NCBI GenBank assembly: GCA_963677415.2
Contig: CAXXFJ010000013.1
Location: 1-64,000, forward strand
Source: JAQUTK01 sp963677415
GTDB taxonomy: Bacteria; Bacteroidota; Bacteroidia; Bacteroidales; JAQUTK01
DNA length: 64,000 bases
Direction: 5' to 3'
Within the stretch, counting starts at the first letter, position 1, and the number at the start of each line of letters is the position of its first letter. Below the pieces are notes generated by a model that saw nothing but the letters and a program-made list of their open reading frames with translations, was not told the DNA's origin and made no database searches. This document shows, piece by piece, positions 16,432 to 25,634 of the stretch. Both the position numbers and the translations under genes were made by a program.

Positions 16432-19400
16432 ATGCAATTATTGACAAATATATTAACAGTCTCAAAGTATGAATCCAAGTTGCTCCTTCGCAGCTGGTTC
16501 TTCAAAGTATTTTCCGTACTGGCTTTGTTGTTTTTCGGATTGATTACCTTTATTCAATTTCTTTCCGAAAATCCGGAATCATCTATGGATACCATTCCTT
16601 CGTTAATGCCATACATGGTGGCATTGATGCTCAACCTCGCGCAAGCGATAATCACAGTATTCCTTGCTTCAGAATACCTCAAACGCGACAAAGAGCTAGA
16701 CACCTCCGAAGTCTTTTATGTAAGACCTTTAAGCAATGCCGAATATCTTTTCGGAAAAATGTGGGGTACTATCCGCGTTTTCTTCGGACTCGATTTCATT
16801 ATTATGGGAACAATGCTTCTGATTAGTTACTTCAAACTTGGAGCTGAAACTGATTATTTGAGTTATCTCTGGTATTTTCTTATTTTGATACTTCCAACTC
16901 TGATCTTCATTACAGGTCTATCCACGGTTCTCATGATGATGCTAAAAAGTCAGGCACTCACATTTGTAATCCTTCTTGGTTATATTGGCATCACCCTTTT
17001 CTACGCAGGCGACGTACTCTATTATTTGTTTGATTACATTGGTTTCAGTTTCCCGATGTTTAAATCTACTATTACCGGATTTGGCGCTTTACCACAACTG
17101 ATTAACCACCGCATGGCTTACCTCCTTATAGGAATTGGATGTATTGTCGGAAGTATAGCTCTTTTCGGACGTCTTCCCAACTCCCACCGTAATAAGTATC
17201 CGTGGATCGTTCTCTCACTCATCTGTATTCTTGGGGGTCTAGGCGCAGGGTTTAAACATGTCAATGATTACTTGGTAAAAAATCGTTATCAGAAAAATCT
17301 CATTGCACTTAATAATAAACATGTCAACGATCCAAAAATGGTTATTGACAGCTGCTTCCTCGATATTAACCAGCAAGATGCAGACTTACAAATAAAGGCA
17401 ACCATGAGTTGCATACCACTAAAACCTTCATCAAAGTTCACCTTTTCTCTTAATCCGGGCATGGAAGTTAGTTCTGTTTCTTCGGAGGGAAAACAGCTCA
17501 CTTTCGAACGTAATGAGCATCTGATTATTATTGATTTTGGTCGTCAGATTGCATTGGGAGATACTACACTACTGGAAATCAACTATGATGGCATTGTAGA
17601 TGAGCGCATGTGTTATCTTGATATTCCTGAAGAATTGCAAGTAACCAATGATAAGGTATTACTTATGGCAATAGATAAGCAGTATGCCTACCAGACAGCC
17701 AACTATGTATTGCTGACTCCTGAGACGTACTGGTATCCGAAACCTGGTGTGAGTTATAGCGATGAGAGTCCGGACTGGCAACAAAACTACTTCACTCATT
17801 ATAGTATGCGTGTACAACCTAATAAAGGATTGACCGTCATATCACAAGGTAATCGCATCGTTCAAGATAGTGTAACACTTTTCACACCAGACCAGCCAAT
17901 GCAATCGCTTTCCCTTTGTATCGGTCAGTATGAATCTCTTTCTGTTAACGTGGACAGCACTGAATATGCTGTCTGGTATATAAAAGGACATAATTTCTTC
18001 AGTGTACCTCTCGACTCCATCGCCGATACTATTCCTTCTCTGATTAGGGACATGCGCTCTGTTTATGAAATTAATTTGAAACTTCCCTATCCTTTCCAAC
18101 GTTTCGCTTTTGTAGAAGTTCCTGCTCAATTTGAAACCTACTCTAGAGCTTGGACTCAGGCCCAGGAAACGGTTCAGCCGGAAATGATTTTTCTTCCTGA
18201 GAAAGGATTCCGTCTGAGTCGATTTGACTTTGCAAGACAGATGAAATGGCGTAAACAGTCCAGAGACAGAAGTAGTGCAAACAGAGGAGGAGGCGGAGGA
18301 GGTCGTGGTGGCCGAGGACAACAAACTCAAAGTGATATTGATATGCAGATGGATGTTCTAAGAGGTGCCCTTAATCTTATGTTGCAAAAAACAGGGAATA
18401 CGGCTTTCGAACAAGGAAGATTCGGACAAAGCACTGTGACAATAGAAGAAAATCCATATTATTTTCTACCTGAGGTTTATAACTTCAGATATAACATTTA
18501 TTCATCAAAATGGCCTGTTGCAAACCGTATGATTGAGATCTTACTGCAAGGGACCACTGATCGTAACTGGTGGATCAGAAGAGAAACAGGTTTGAGCAAT
18601 GATGAAAAAGCACTTCTGATGATGCAACAGAAATCATTCAAGCAACTACTAGCTGAAGTGACTCACCGTGACCTTATTAATAACTTCATTGGACTGCAAG
18701 GAAATAACTTGTTTGCCGAAGCTCAACAAAAGATGGGTATACAAGCGTTTAAAGATAGTATGTTTAATGAAGTCAAAGCAAATGAATTCAAGAATCTTTC
18801 ATTCGAGTCTCTTCTTGATAAGATGAGCTCTTTATCAGGAGTTGATCTTCAAGCGCCCTTGGCTCTTTGGAACAAACCGTCCAAACTCGCAGAATATCAG
18901 ATAGGGACACCTGTTGTAACCTTTATTCAAACGGAAGAAAAAGAGCTTTATCAGACAGAGATAGTAATAAGTAACATCTCAAATGTAGCCGGATACATAA
19001 GCTATGGACTGGATTTTCACACATCAGATGGACTCGGATTTGGTATTGATGGACTGAAACCAACAACATGGATCATTCATTTCAATCCAAAAGAGACAAA
19101 ACACATTATTTCCTCGTGGGAAGAAGCTCCTTCTGAATTTAACATCCAGACTATGATGGCTACAAATCTGCCTCTCAACGTATCTCTTTCTGCAGGTAAT
19201 ACCTTGAATGGTTATTCTTTGAAGGGTGATGGAGAATTTGTTGTCGATAGTGATTATCTATTAGTAGAAGGAGAGATAATTGTTGACAATGAAGATTCTG
19301 TACTCTTCGAACTCTCAAAGCCGAAACCGATGGGATTATTGAATAAACTTATCAACGAAAATTTTGATGATGGGGATTTCAAATACCATGGTTTCAGTGA

Positions 19401-19857
19401 ATGGCGTGCTCCCTTCAGCTGGACAGCTACCACAGATAACGGTTTCTATGGTCAGGCTATCCGTTCCGCATACGTAATACGTGCTGGTGATGGTTCACAA
19501 TTTGCAACCTGGCATGTTCCTCTCAATGGTCCTGGTACATATGACGTTTATTATTATGTACGTAGATCCGAGCAAATACGCTTCGACAGAGGCGGCGGAG
19601 GAGGAAGAGGTGGAATGCGTGGAGGTGGTAGAGACGGACAAGGAGGACGAGGTCGAAATGAGGATCAAAGTTATGAATTTTCCATTAACTATGATGGCAC
19701 CAAAGAAGAAACATTTCTTGACATGAGCCATGTAGATGACGGATGGCAAGAATTGGGAAATTTCACCTTCTATTGCGATACAGTCGATGTAGTATTGACT
19801 AATAAGACTAAATTGAATATAGTTACCGCCGATGCTGTTAAGTTTGTAAAAAGATAA
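16432..19857 (+). CDS. Giant ABC-2 permease with M1-peptidase-like periplasmic region, two RGG inserts and a golvesin-like C-terminus
   Basis: The product has 1141 residues. About 6-7 membrane segments lie in residues 1-290 (ABC-2 permease with EYLKRDKELDTSEVFYVRPL). A large periplasmic part follows. The region about 300-850 resembles M1 aminopeptidases (beta-sandwich start, LPYPFQRFAFVEVPAQFETY), but no HExxH zinc motif is present, so it is probably not a peptidase. A glycine-arginine insert is at about 618-631. The end (about 1000-1141) resembles the golvesin/xly-type carbohydrate-binding domain (TYDVYYYVRR, DGWQELGNFTF, VTADAVKFVKR) and is split by a second RGG-rich insert at about 1054-1077. 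It pairs with the ATPase just upstream. The cargo is unknown. Confidence 0.8.
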   Translation: MQLLTNILTVSKYESKLLLRSWFFKVFSVLALLFFGLITFIQFLSENPESSMDTIPSLMPYMVALMLNLAQAIITVFLASEYLKRDKELDTSEVFYVRPLSNAEYLFGKMWGTIRVFFGLDFIIMGTMLLISYFKLGAETDYLSYLWYFLILILPTLIFITGLSTVLMMMLKSQALTFVILLGYIGITLFYAGDVLYYLFDYIGFSFPMFKSTITGFGALPQLINHRMAYLLIGIGCIVGSIALFGRLPNSHRNKYPWIVLSLICILGGLGAGFKHVNDYLVKNRYQKNLIALNNKHVNDPKMVIDSCFLDINQQDADLQIKATMSCIPLKPSSKFTFSLNPGMEVSSVSSEGKQLTFERNEHLIIIDFGRQIALGDTTLLEINYDGIVDERMCYLDIPEELQVTNDKVLLMAIDKQYAYQTANYVLLTPETYWYPKPGVSYSDESPDWQQNYFTHYSMRVQPNKGLTVISQGNRIVQDSVTLFTPDQPMQSLSLCIGQYESLSVNVDSTEYAVWYIKGHNFFSVPLDSIADTIPSLIRDMRSVYEINLKLPYPFQRFAFVEVPAQFETYSRAWTQAQETVQPEMIFLPEKGFRLSRFDFARQMKWRKQSRDRSSANRGGGGGGRGGRGQQTQSDIDMQMDVLRGALNLMLQKTGNTAFEQGRFGQSTVTIEENPYYFLPEVYNFRYNIYSSKWPVANRMIEILLQGTTDRNWWIRRETGLSNDEKALLMMQQKSFKQLLAEVTHRDLINNFIGLQGNNLFAEAQQKMGIQAFKDSMFNEVKANEFKNLSFESLLDKMSSLSGVDLQAPLALWNKPSKLAEYQIGTPVVTFIQTEEKELYQTEIVISNISNVAGYISYGLDFHTSDGLGFGIDGLKPTTWIIHFNPKETKHIISSWEEAPSEFNIQTMMATNLPLNVSLSAGNTLNGYSLKGDGEFVVDSDYLLVEGEIIVDNEDSVLFELSKPKPMGLLNKLINENFDDGDFKYHGFSEWRAPFSWTATTDNGFYGQAIRSAYVIRAGDGSQFATWHVPLNGPGTYDVYYYVRRSEQIRFDRGGGGGRGGMRGGGRDGQGGRGRNEDQSYEFSINYDGTKEETFLDMSHVDDGWQELGNFTFYCDTVDVVLTNKTKLNIVTADAVKFVKR

Positions 19858-19883
19858 TGTAAAACAAAAAATAATTATTCCTC

Positions 19884-21372
19884 ATGCAAAGAGTTAGTAA
19901 AAAATTGATCTTAATCGCTCTGGTGGGTATTATGACACATCAGACCGCTTTTTCTCAACTGGTACTTACCATGGAAAAAGCACTTGAAATCAGTACGGTG
20001 AGTAAGCCCGGATCTGAAAACATCTCTGTTTAACCTCCAACGGTATGAGCAGAATCTGATTGCGCAAAGAGCTTCATTAAAATCGAGGTTTGCTTTGACT
20101 CTCAATCCGATAAGTTACAGCAATACCAGAGCTTTTGATAGTCGTTTCTCAGACTGGTACACCAATCAAAATCTCAATTCATCCGGCACATTTAGTATTA
20201 CTCAACCCGTAATCTGGACGGATGCAACCATTTCACTTAATAATAAATTGGGATGGTCCAGAAGTGAGTCTGATGCGGGGGGATCGAATAAAACAAACAG
20301 GGCATATACGAATGATCTCTATCTCAGTATTACCCAGCCTCTCTTCAAATATAATCAGACAAAAATGAACCAAAGACAGATTGAGCTGGATTATGAGAAT
20401 GCACAGATAAGCTATGCCTTGCAACGGCTCAATGTGGAAAAGAGTATAACCAGTCAGTTTTATAACGTCTATAATGCTCAGAATAATCTGGAAATCAGTA
20501 AAAGTGAATTAAAAGACGCCGAAGCCAATTTTTTGATTATTAAAGATAAGGTAGAAGCTGATATGTCAACAAAAGACGAATATTACCAAGCTGAACTCAA
20601 TTTGGCATCCTCACGTTCAGCGGTACAAAACAGGGTTGTATCACTTGAAAATGCAAAAGATAACTTTAAGCAAATGCTGGGTCTGGATCTTGCGGAAGTC
20701 ATCAGTGTTACTACTCAGATTGAAGTAGATTCTGTACCTGTAGATGTTGATATGGCTATAAAAAGTGCTCTTTCTTCCCGATTGGAACTACGTCAGCGGG
20801 AAATCACTCATGAGCAAAATGAGAACTCATTGATACAGGTCAAATCTTCAGATAGTTTTAATGGAAGCATGTCTCTATCTGTTGGTGTTACTGGTGATAA
20901 TGAAAATTTCCAGCAGATTTACGACAATCCAACTCAAAGCCCGAGAATCTCGATTTCTTTCACTGTTCCTCTTTTTGACTGGGGACAACGAAAAGCTCGT
21001 ATCAAAGCGCAAAAAATTTCAATAGAGTCTCAGGAATTTCAGACTCAGGAAGAAATCAAAAACATTGAGATCAATATTCGCAGCACCTGTCGTAATCTGG
21101 ATAACCTGCTCCAACAGATCTCCATCGCAAAGCAAAGTGAGAACAATGCAAAGCTTACCTATGATCTCAACGCAGAGCGCTACCGCAATGGAGAACTTAC
21201 AGGTATGGAAATGAACCAGTTTCAAAATCAGCTTTCTTCAAAGAAAATAGCATATACAGGAGCATTGATCGATTACAAACTAGAACTTCTGAATCTGAAG
21301 ATTCTTACGCTCTATGACTTTGAGAAAAAAGAACCAATCATGCCGCTTTCCGTTGTAAACAAAATTAAATAA
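19884..21372 (+). pseudogene. TolC-like outer-membrane efflux protein, broken by a 1-nt frameshift
   Basis: The first part (19884-20033, 49 codons) has a signal peptide (LILIALVGIMTHQTAFSQ) and the usual TolC-family opening LVLTMEKALEIS, then hits a stop. The rest (about 20005-21372) is open in the next frame. Removing one A from the AA at 20004-20005 joins them as STVSSPDLKTSLFNLQRYEQ, the expected family sequence. The downstream part has paired OEP repeats with long coiled coils (LEISKSELKDAEANF, FDWGQRKARIK). Repaired length would be about 495 residues. It sits between the ABC permease and the adaptor, where an outer-membrane channel is needed. Either it is a recent inactivation or a sequencing error. 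An internal TTG at 20095 could only give a form without signal peptide. Confidence 0.85.
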
Positions 21373-21409
21373 TCAAGAAATTATCATTCATAAATAACAT
21401 ACAATTGCT

Positions 21410-22468
21410 ATGAAAATCAATAAATGCATCTCCGCTATAACACTTTCTTCCTTCATTCTTGCAGGGTGCTCCAATAATCAAACAACGTCCTCTTCGGAGC
21501 TTTCCTCACCGGTATCAGTGCAGGATGTTCAACTTAGTTCTATCCGCAAATACAATAGCACGACGGGCACAGTTATTGCTGATGCAGAAGTGGTGTTATC
21601 GTCAGAAATGGCTGGCAAATACAAACTCCAAACCAATCCACGAACCCGACAAGCATACAAACTTGGTGACGCGGTAAATAAAGGTGATGTGATAGTTCGT
21701 TTTGAAGGTGAAGAATTTGAGATCAGTGTCTCCATAGAATCAAAAAAAATGAACATGGATATTGCTGATCAAGAATTAATTAAACAAAAAGCACTCTATG
21801 AAAAAGGTGGAGTAACTCTTAGTGATCTACGTAACACAGAAGTGAAAGTTCTTACCACACGTGAGAGCTATCAGAGTGCTCTAATTCAATTAGAAAAAAT
21901 GAAAATCACCGCACCTTTCAATGGAATTATTGTCAATCTCCCTCATATCTCTGAAAATGCCAAGATCACTTCAGGAACAGAAATCGTTACTGTTATGAGC
22001 TACAGCAAAATGCACATGGAGATCAATCTTCCTGAAAGTGCTATCAATGAAGTTCAAACCGGACAGAAAGTATTTATTACTCACTATACAATTCCAAATG
22101 ATACCATCTCAGGTAAAATTTCTGAACTTTCTCCTGCGGTAAGTTCAGAAACCCGTACTTTTAAAGGGAAACTGCTCATTGACAATAGTGACCTCAAACT
22201 TCATCCTGGTATGTTCGTTAAAGCAGATATCATTGTTGAACAATCTGATAATACCATTGTAATTCCTAAAGAAATTGTGATGAACAATCGTGGTCGTAAA
22301 TATGTGTATGTCGTTGAAAAAGGTATTGCCAAGATGCGTACTATTCAGACCGGACTGGAAGATCAGGACAACATCGAGATTCTCACTGGATTAAATGTGG
22401 AAGACAAACTGATTACTCGCGGATACGAAACTCTCCGCGAAGACAGCAAGGTTAAAGTTCAGAAGTAA
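21410..22468 (+). CDS. Periplasmic adaptor lipoprotein of RND type (HlyD/MFP family)
   Basis: The product has 352 residues. A signal and lipobox (FILAGCS, Cys about 20) indicate a lipid anchor to the inner membrane. The order is barrel-lipoyl half (VVLSSEMAGKY, GDAVNKGDVIVRFEG), a short helical hairpin (about 105-150, LIKQKALYEKGG), lipoyl half (ITAPFNGIIVNL), and a beta-barrel and membrane-proximal domain (LHPGMFVKADIIV, VYVVEKGIAKMRTIQTG). It would link the RND pumps to the TolC-like channel. It lies 37 bp after the channel gene and 18 bp before the first RND gene. It is the only adaptor for two RND proteins and two ABC modules. Confidence 0.92.
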   Translation: MKINKCISAITLSSFILAGCSNNQTTSSSELSSPVSVQDVQLSSIRKYNSTTGTVIADAEVVLSSEMAGKYKLQTNPRTRQAYKLGDAVNKGDVIVRFEGEEFEISVSIESKKMNMDIADQELIKQKALYEKGGVTLSDLRNTEVKVLTTRESYQSALIQLEKMKITAPFNGIIVNLPHISENAKITSGTEIVTVMSYSKMHMEINLPESAINEVQTGQKVFITHYTIPNDTISGKISELSPAVSSETRTFKGKLLIDNSDLKLHPGMFVKADIIVEQSDNTIVIPKEIVMNNRGRKYVYVVEKGIAKMRTIQTGLEDQDNIEILTGLNVEDKLITRGYETLREDSKVKVQK

Positions 22469-22486
22469 CTGGAAAAGAAGCATATA

Positions 22487-25400
22487 ATGAAAAAAATAAT
22501 TCAACTTGCTACCAGCAATCCGGTCACGATCTTAATGATCGTACTTGCCATTCTGTTGTTAGGAAAGATTTCCTACGACAAGCTGAGTGTCGATCTTTTA
22601 CCAGACCTGAACAACCCACGGTTATTCGTGGAAATTCAGGCGGGAGAGCGTCCACCCGAAGAGATGGAAAAACAATTTGTTAAGAGCTTAGAGTCCACAG
22701 CAATCCGTCAGCGCGATGTTACTATGGTGTCTTCAGTCATCAAAGCCGGTGTAGCTCAGATTACTGTAGAGTACACATGGACTAAAGATATGGATGAAGC
22801 ATTTCTGGATCTGCAGAAAGCGATGAATAGTTATGCCTCCAATGAAGACATTACAGAGCTCACTATCACCCAAAATGACCCAAACAAAGACCCGATCATT
22901 CTAATCGGACTCTCGAATAATAAGATCACAGACATGGCTGAGCTCAGGAAAGTAGCTGAGTCATACATCCGCAACGAACTGACTCGTGTGGAAGGTATTG
23001 CTGATGTTACTCTTTCCGGCGAAGAAGTGGTTGATCTTGTTGTAGAAACAGATCCGTATAAGCTAAGTGCATTCGGGCTCCAGATCAGCACAATAGCATC
23101 CAAAATTCAAGACAATAACCAACGTATCTCCGGAGGACGTGTCACCGAGATGGGATTGCAGTATATTGTAAGTGGAGTAAACACATTGGGCGACATAGAA
23201 GATTTTGAAAATATTATTGTTGGATATAAATCCACAGTAGCAAGTACAACTTCTTCAACCGCTTCATCCACTACAGCGAGCAACAACATGGCGCCAATAT
23301 TTCTGCGTGAAGTAGCCAATGTGCGATTCGAGAATGAACGTCCGAAAAATATTGTACACATCAACGGTAAACGAAGCATTGGTCTTTCCGTCTACAAGGA
23401 GATGCGTTACAATACCGTTAGTGCTGTAGATGGTGTCATTGAAAAATTAGCTACTATAAAGAAAGCTCTTCCCGGTTATCAATTTAGCATTATAAGTAAT
23501 CAAGGTACTTTTATAGAAAGTGCTATCGGTGAAGTGAAAGACAGTGCACTTATGGGTATTTTACTCTCTGTCTTCGTAATTTTCCTTTTTCTTCGTCGAT
23601 TTGGTACAACACTAATTGTTTCGTTGGCTATTCCGATTTCTATCGTTGCCACTTTCAACTTGATGTTCTTCAACGATCTTTCATTAAATATCATGACATT
23701 GGGAGGTCTTGCCTTAGGAGCAGGAATGCTGGTCGATAATGCTATAGTCGTCATTGAGAGTATCTTCCGAAATCAGGAACGTGGCGTTTCAGTTCGCGAA
23801 GCTGTCGTACAAGGCACAAGTGAAGTAACAGGTGCTGTATCTGCTTCAACCCTTACTACGATTGTTGTATTCCTACCAATAGTCTATTTGCACGGAGCTT
23901 CAGGTCAGTTATTCAAAGATATGGCCTGGACAATTACGTTCTCACTCCTATCCTCTCTATTTGTGGCTATATTGGTAATCCCAACGCTTTACGATCAGGT
24001 ATTCGGGGGAAAAAATGAAGAAAAAACGAAAAAACAGATTCCAGTTAAATCGATCCATTTCAAGAGTTATGGACGTTTTGTTAAACAGCTTTTAGAGCAT
24101 CGTTGGACGGTTATTACTATCTCGACTATACTCGTTACAGCCTCCTTCTTCCTACTTCCCTTTATTGGCACTGAGTTTATGCCTAAAACTGAGAGCAACA
24201 CCTTTAGCGTGGAAGTCAAAATGGTAGAAGGTACCCATCTGGAGCGTACAGCATCTGCTGTTGAGAATTTGGAAAAAGTTATATACTCACTTACAAGTGA
24301 TTCTCTTTGTACAATATATACTCATGTGGGCCCGGGAGCTAGTAACTCCGCTTCAATTTTTGAAGGAGAAAATACAGCAACAATGAAAGTAACACTGGAT
24401 AAAAGAGCACCTATCACTCCTGGTCAGCTTATAGAAACGATGTTCAATTATACTCAAAACATACAGGGTATGGAACTCTCCTTCCTGCAAGACGATAATT
24501 CTCTCGGTTCGCTGATGGGATCTGAAGGAATGCCGGTGATCATAGAAGTAAAAGGTGAAGAACTTGATGTACTCAGCGACCTTACTGCTCGAGTAAAAGC
24601 TCGGGCTGATTCAGTCCCCGGACTCTTTAATATCTCTAGTTCTGTGGAAGATGGAGCTCCTGAAATTATCATCACTGTCAATCGCACTCTCGCTGGAATG
24701 AATAGTATAAACGTTTCAACGATTGTATCACAGATCCAGCAGAAGTTAGAAGGAACAACGGCAGGTACAATGGATTTCAGAGGTGAAATGCGGGATATTG
24801 TGATCAAAACTCCGGACATTACGCTTAATCAATTGGAGAACATGACAATTACTAGTGGTAGTAAAGAGTTTCGTCTGGCAGAGCTTGCCAATTTGACAGA
24901 AACCACCGCGCCGAAAGAGATCTTCCGCCGCAACCAGAACCGAATCAACCGGATTACAGCCAATCTTGAGGATGGAGTTTCTCTTGACAAGGTAGCGACT
25001 AAAATTGAAGCAGCCGTATCTGACATAGACCTTCCGGCAAACTACTCTATCACTGTCACTGGTGAGGAAGAAAAAAGGCAGGAATCTACAAATGCTCTGA
25101 TGTTCGCACTCATACTTTCCATTGTTTTGGTTTATATGGTTATGGCGTCTCAGTTTGAATCATTGTTGCACCCTTTCACAATACTTCTTACTATTCCGAT
25201 GGCTATTGTGGGAGCTATTTTGCTCTTCTTCATTACCAATACCACAATCAACATCATGGGCTTAATAGGTATTGTGATGCTAGGAGGTATTGCTGTAAAT
25301 AACGCAATTATCCTGGTCGATCGTATCGGTCAGCTCAGACAATCAGGTATGCCATTAAATGATGCTATTGCAGAAGCCGGGCAACAACGTATCCGTCCAA

Positions 25401-25612
25401 TCCTCATGACTAGCTTGTCTACAATCCTAGCAATGTTGCCGATGTCCCTGGGATTTGGAGAAGGCGCATCTTTACGGGCTCCAATGGCAATTGCTGTGAT
25501 TGGTGGATTGGTCACCTCGACTATCTTAAGTCTTATCCTCATTCCGTGTGTATATAATGTTTTGGAAAATGCCAAGATACTCCTTCAGAAGAGAATGAAA
25601 TCAAATCGTTGA
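22487..25612 (+). CDS. RND efflux pump, AcrB/HAE1-like inner-membrane subunit
   Basis: The product has 1041 residues, normal for the family, with 12 predicted membrane segments and two large periplasmic loops (porter and docking domains). TM4 reads GAGMLVDNAIVVIES with Asp417-Asn418 where AcrB has Asp407-Asp408. TM10 reads GIAVNNAIILVDRI with Asn938 at the position of AcrB Lys940. The proton relay is therefore of the DN/NN type found in many RND proteins outside the classical E. coli group. A serine/threonine-rich insert (VASTTSSTASSTTASNN, about 247-263) lies in the first periplasmic loop. It works with the adaptor upstream. The substrate is unknown. Confidence 0.92.
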   Translation: MKKIIQLATSNPVTILMIVLAILLLGKISYDKLSVDLLPDLNNPRLFVEIQAGERPPEEMEKQFVKSLESTAIRQRDVTMVSSVIKAGVAQITVEYTWTKDMDEAFLDLQKAMNSYASNEDITELTITQNDPNKDPIILIGLSNNKITDMAELRKVAESYIRNELTRVEGIADVTLSGEEVVDLVVETDPYKLSAFGLQISTIASKIQDNNQRISGGRVTEMGLQYIVSGVNTLGDIEDFENIIVGYKSTVASTTSSTASSTTASNNMAPIFLREVANVRFENERPKNIVHINGKRSIGLSVYKEMRYNTVSAVDGVIEKLATIKKALPGYQFSIISNQGTFIESAIGEVKDSALMGILLSVFVIFLFLRRFGTTLIVSLAIPISIVATFNLMFFNDLSLNIMTLGGLALGAGMLVDNAIVVIESIFRNQERGVSVREAVVQGTSEVTGAVSASTLTTIVVFLPIVYLHGASGQLFKDMAWTITFSLLSSLFVAILVIPTLYDQVFGGKNEEKTKKQIPVKSIHFKSYGRFVKQLLEHRWTVITISTILVTASFFLLPFIGTEFMPKTESNTFSVEVKMVEGTHLERTASAVENLEKVIYSLTSDSLCTIYTHVGPGASNSASIFEGENTATMKVTLDKRAPITPGQLIETMFNYTQNIQGMELSFLQDDNSLGSLMGSEGMPVIIEVKGEELDVLSDLTARVKARADSVPGLFNISSSVEDGAPEIIITVNRTLAGMNSINVSTIVSQIQQKLEGTTAGTMDFRGEMRDIVIKTPDITLNQLENMTITSGSKEFRLAELANLTETTAPKEIFRRNQNRINRITANLEDGVSLDKVATKIEAAVSDIDLPANYSITVTGEEEKRQESTNALMFALILSIVLVYMVMASQFESLLHPFTILLTIPMAIVGAILLFFITNTTINIMGLIGIVMLGGIAVNNAIILVDRIGQLRQSGMPLNDAIAEAGQQRIRPILMTSLSTILAMLPMSLGFGEGASLRAPMAIAVIGGLVTSTILSLILIPCVYNVLENAKILLQKRMKSNR

Positions 25613-25634
25613 ATGAATACGAAAACCAGAATCA

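Noticed and set aside
16432..19857. Active M1 aminopeptidase function of the large permease
   Set aside because: No HExxH motif or downstream Glu is found anywhere in the protein.
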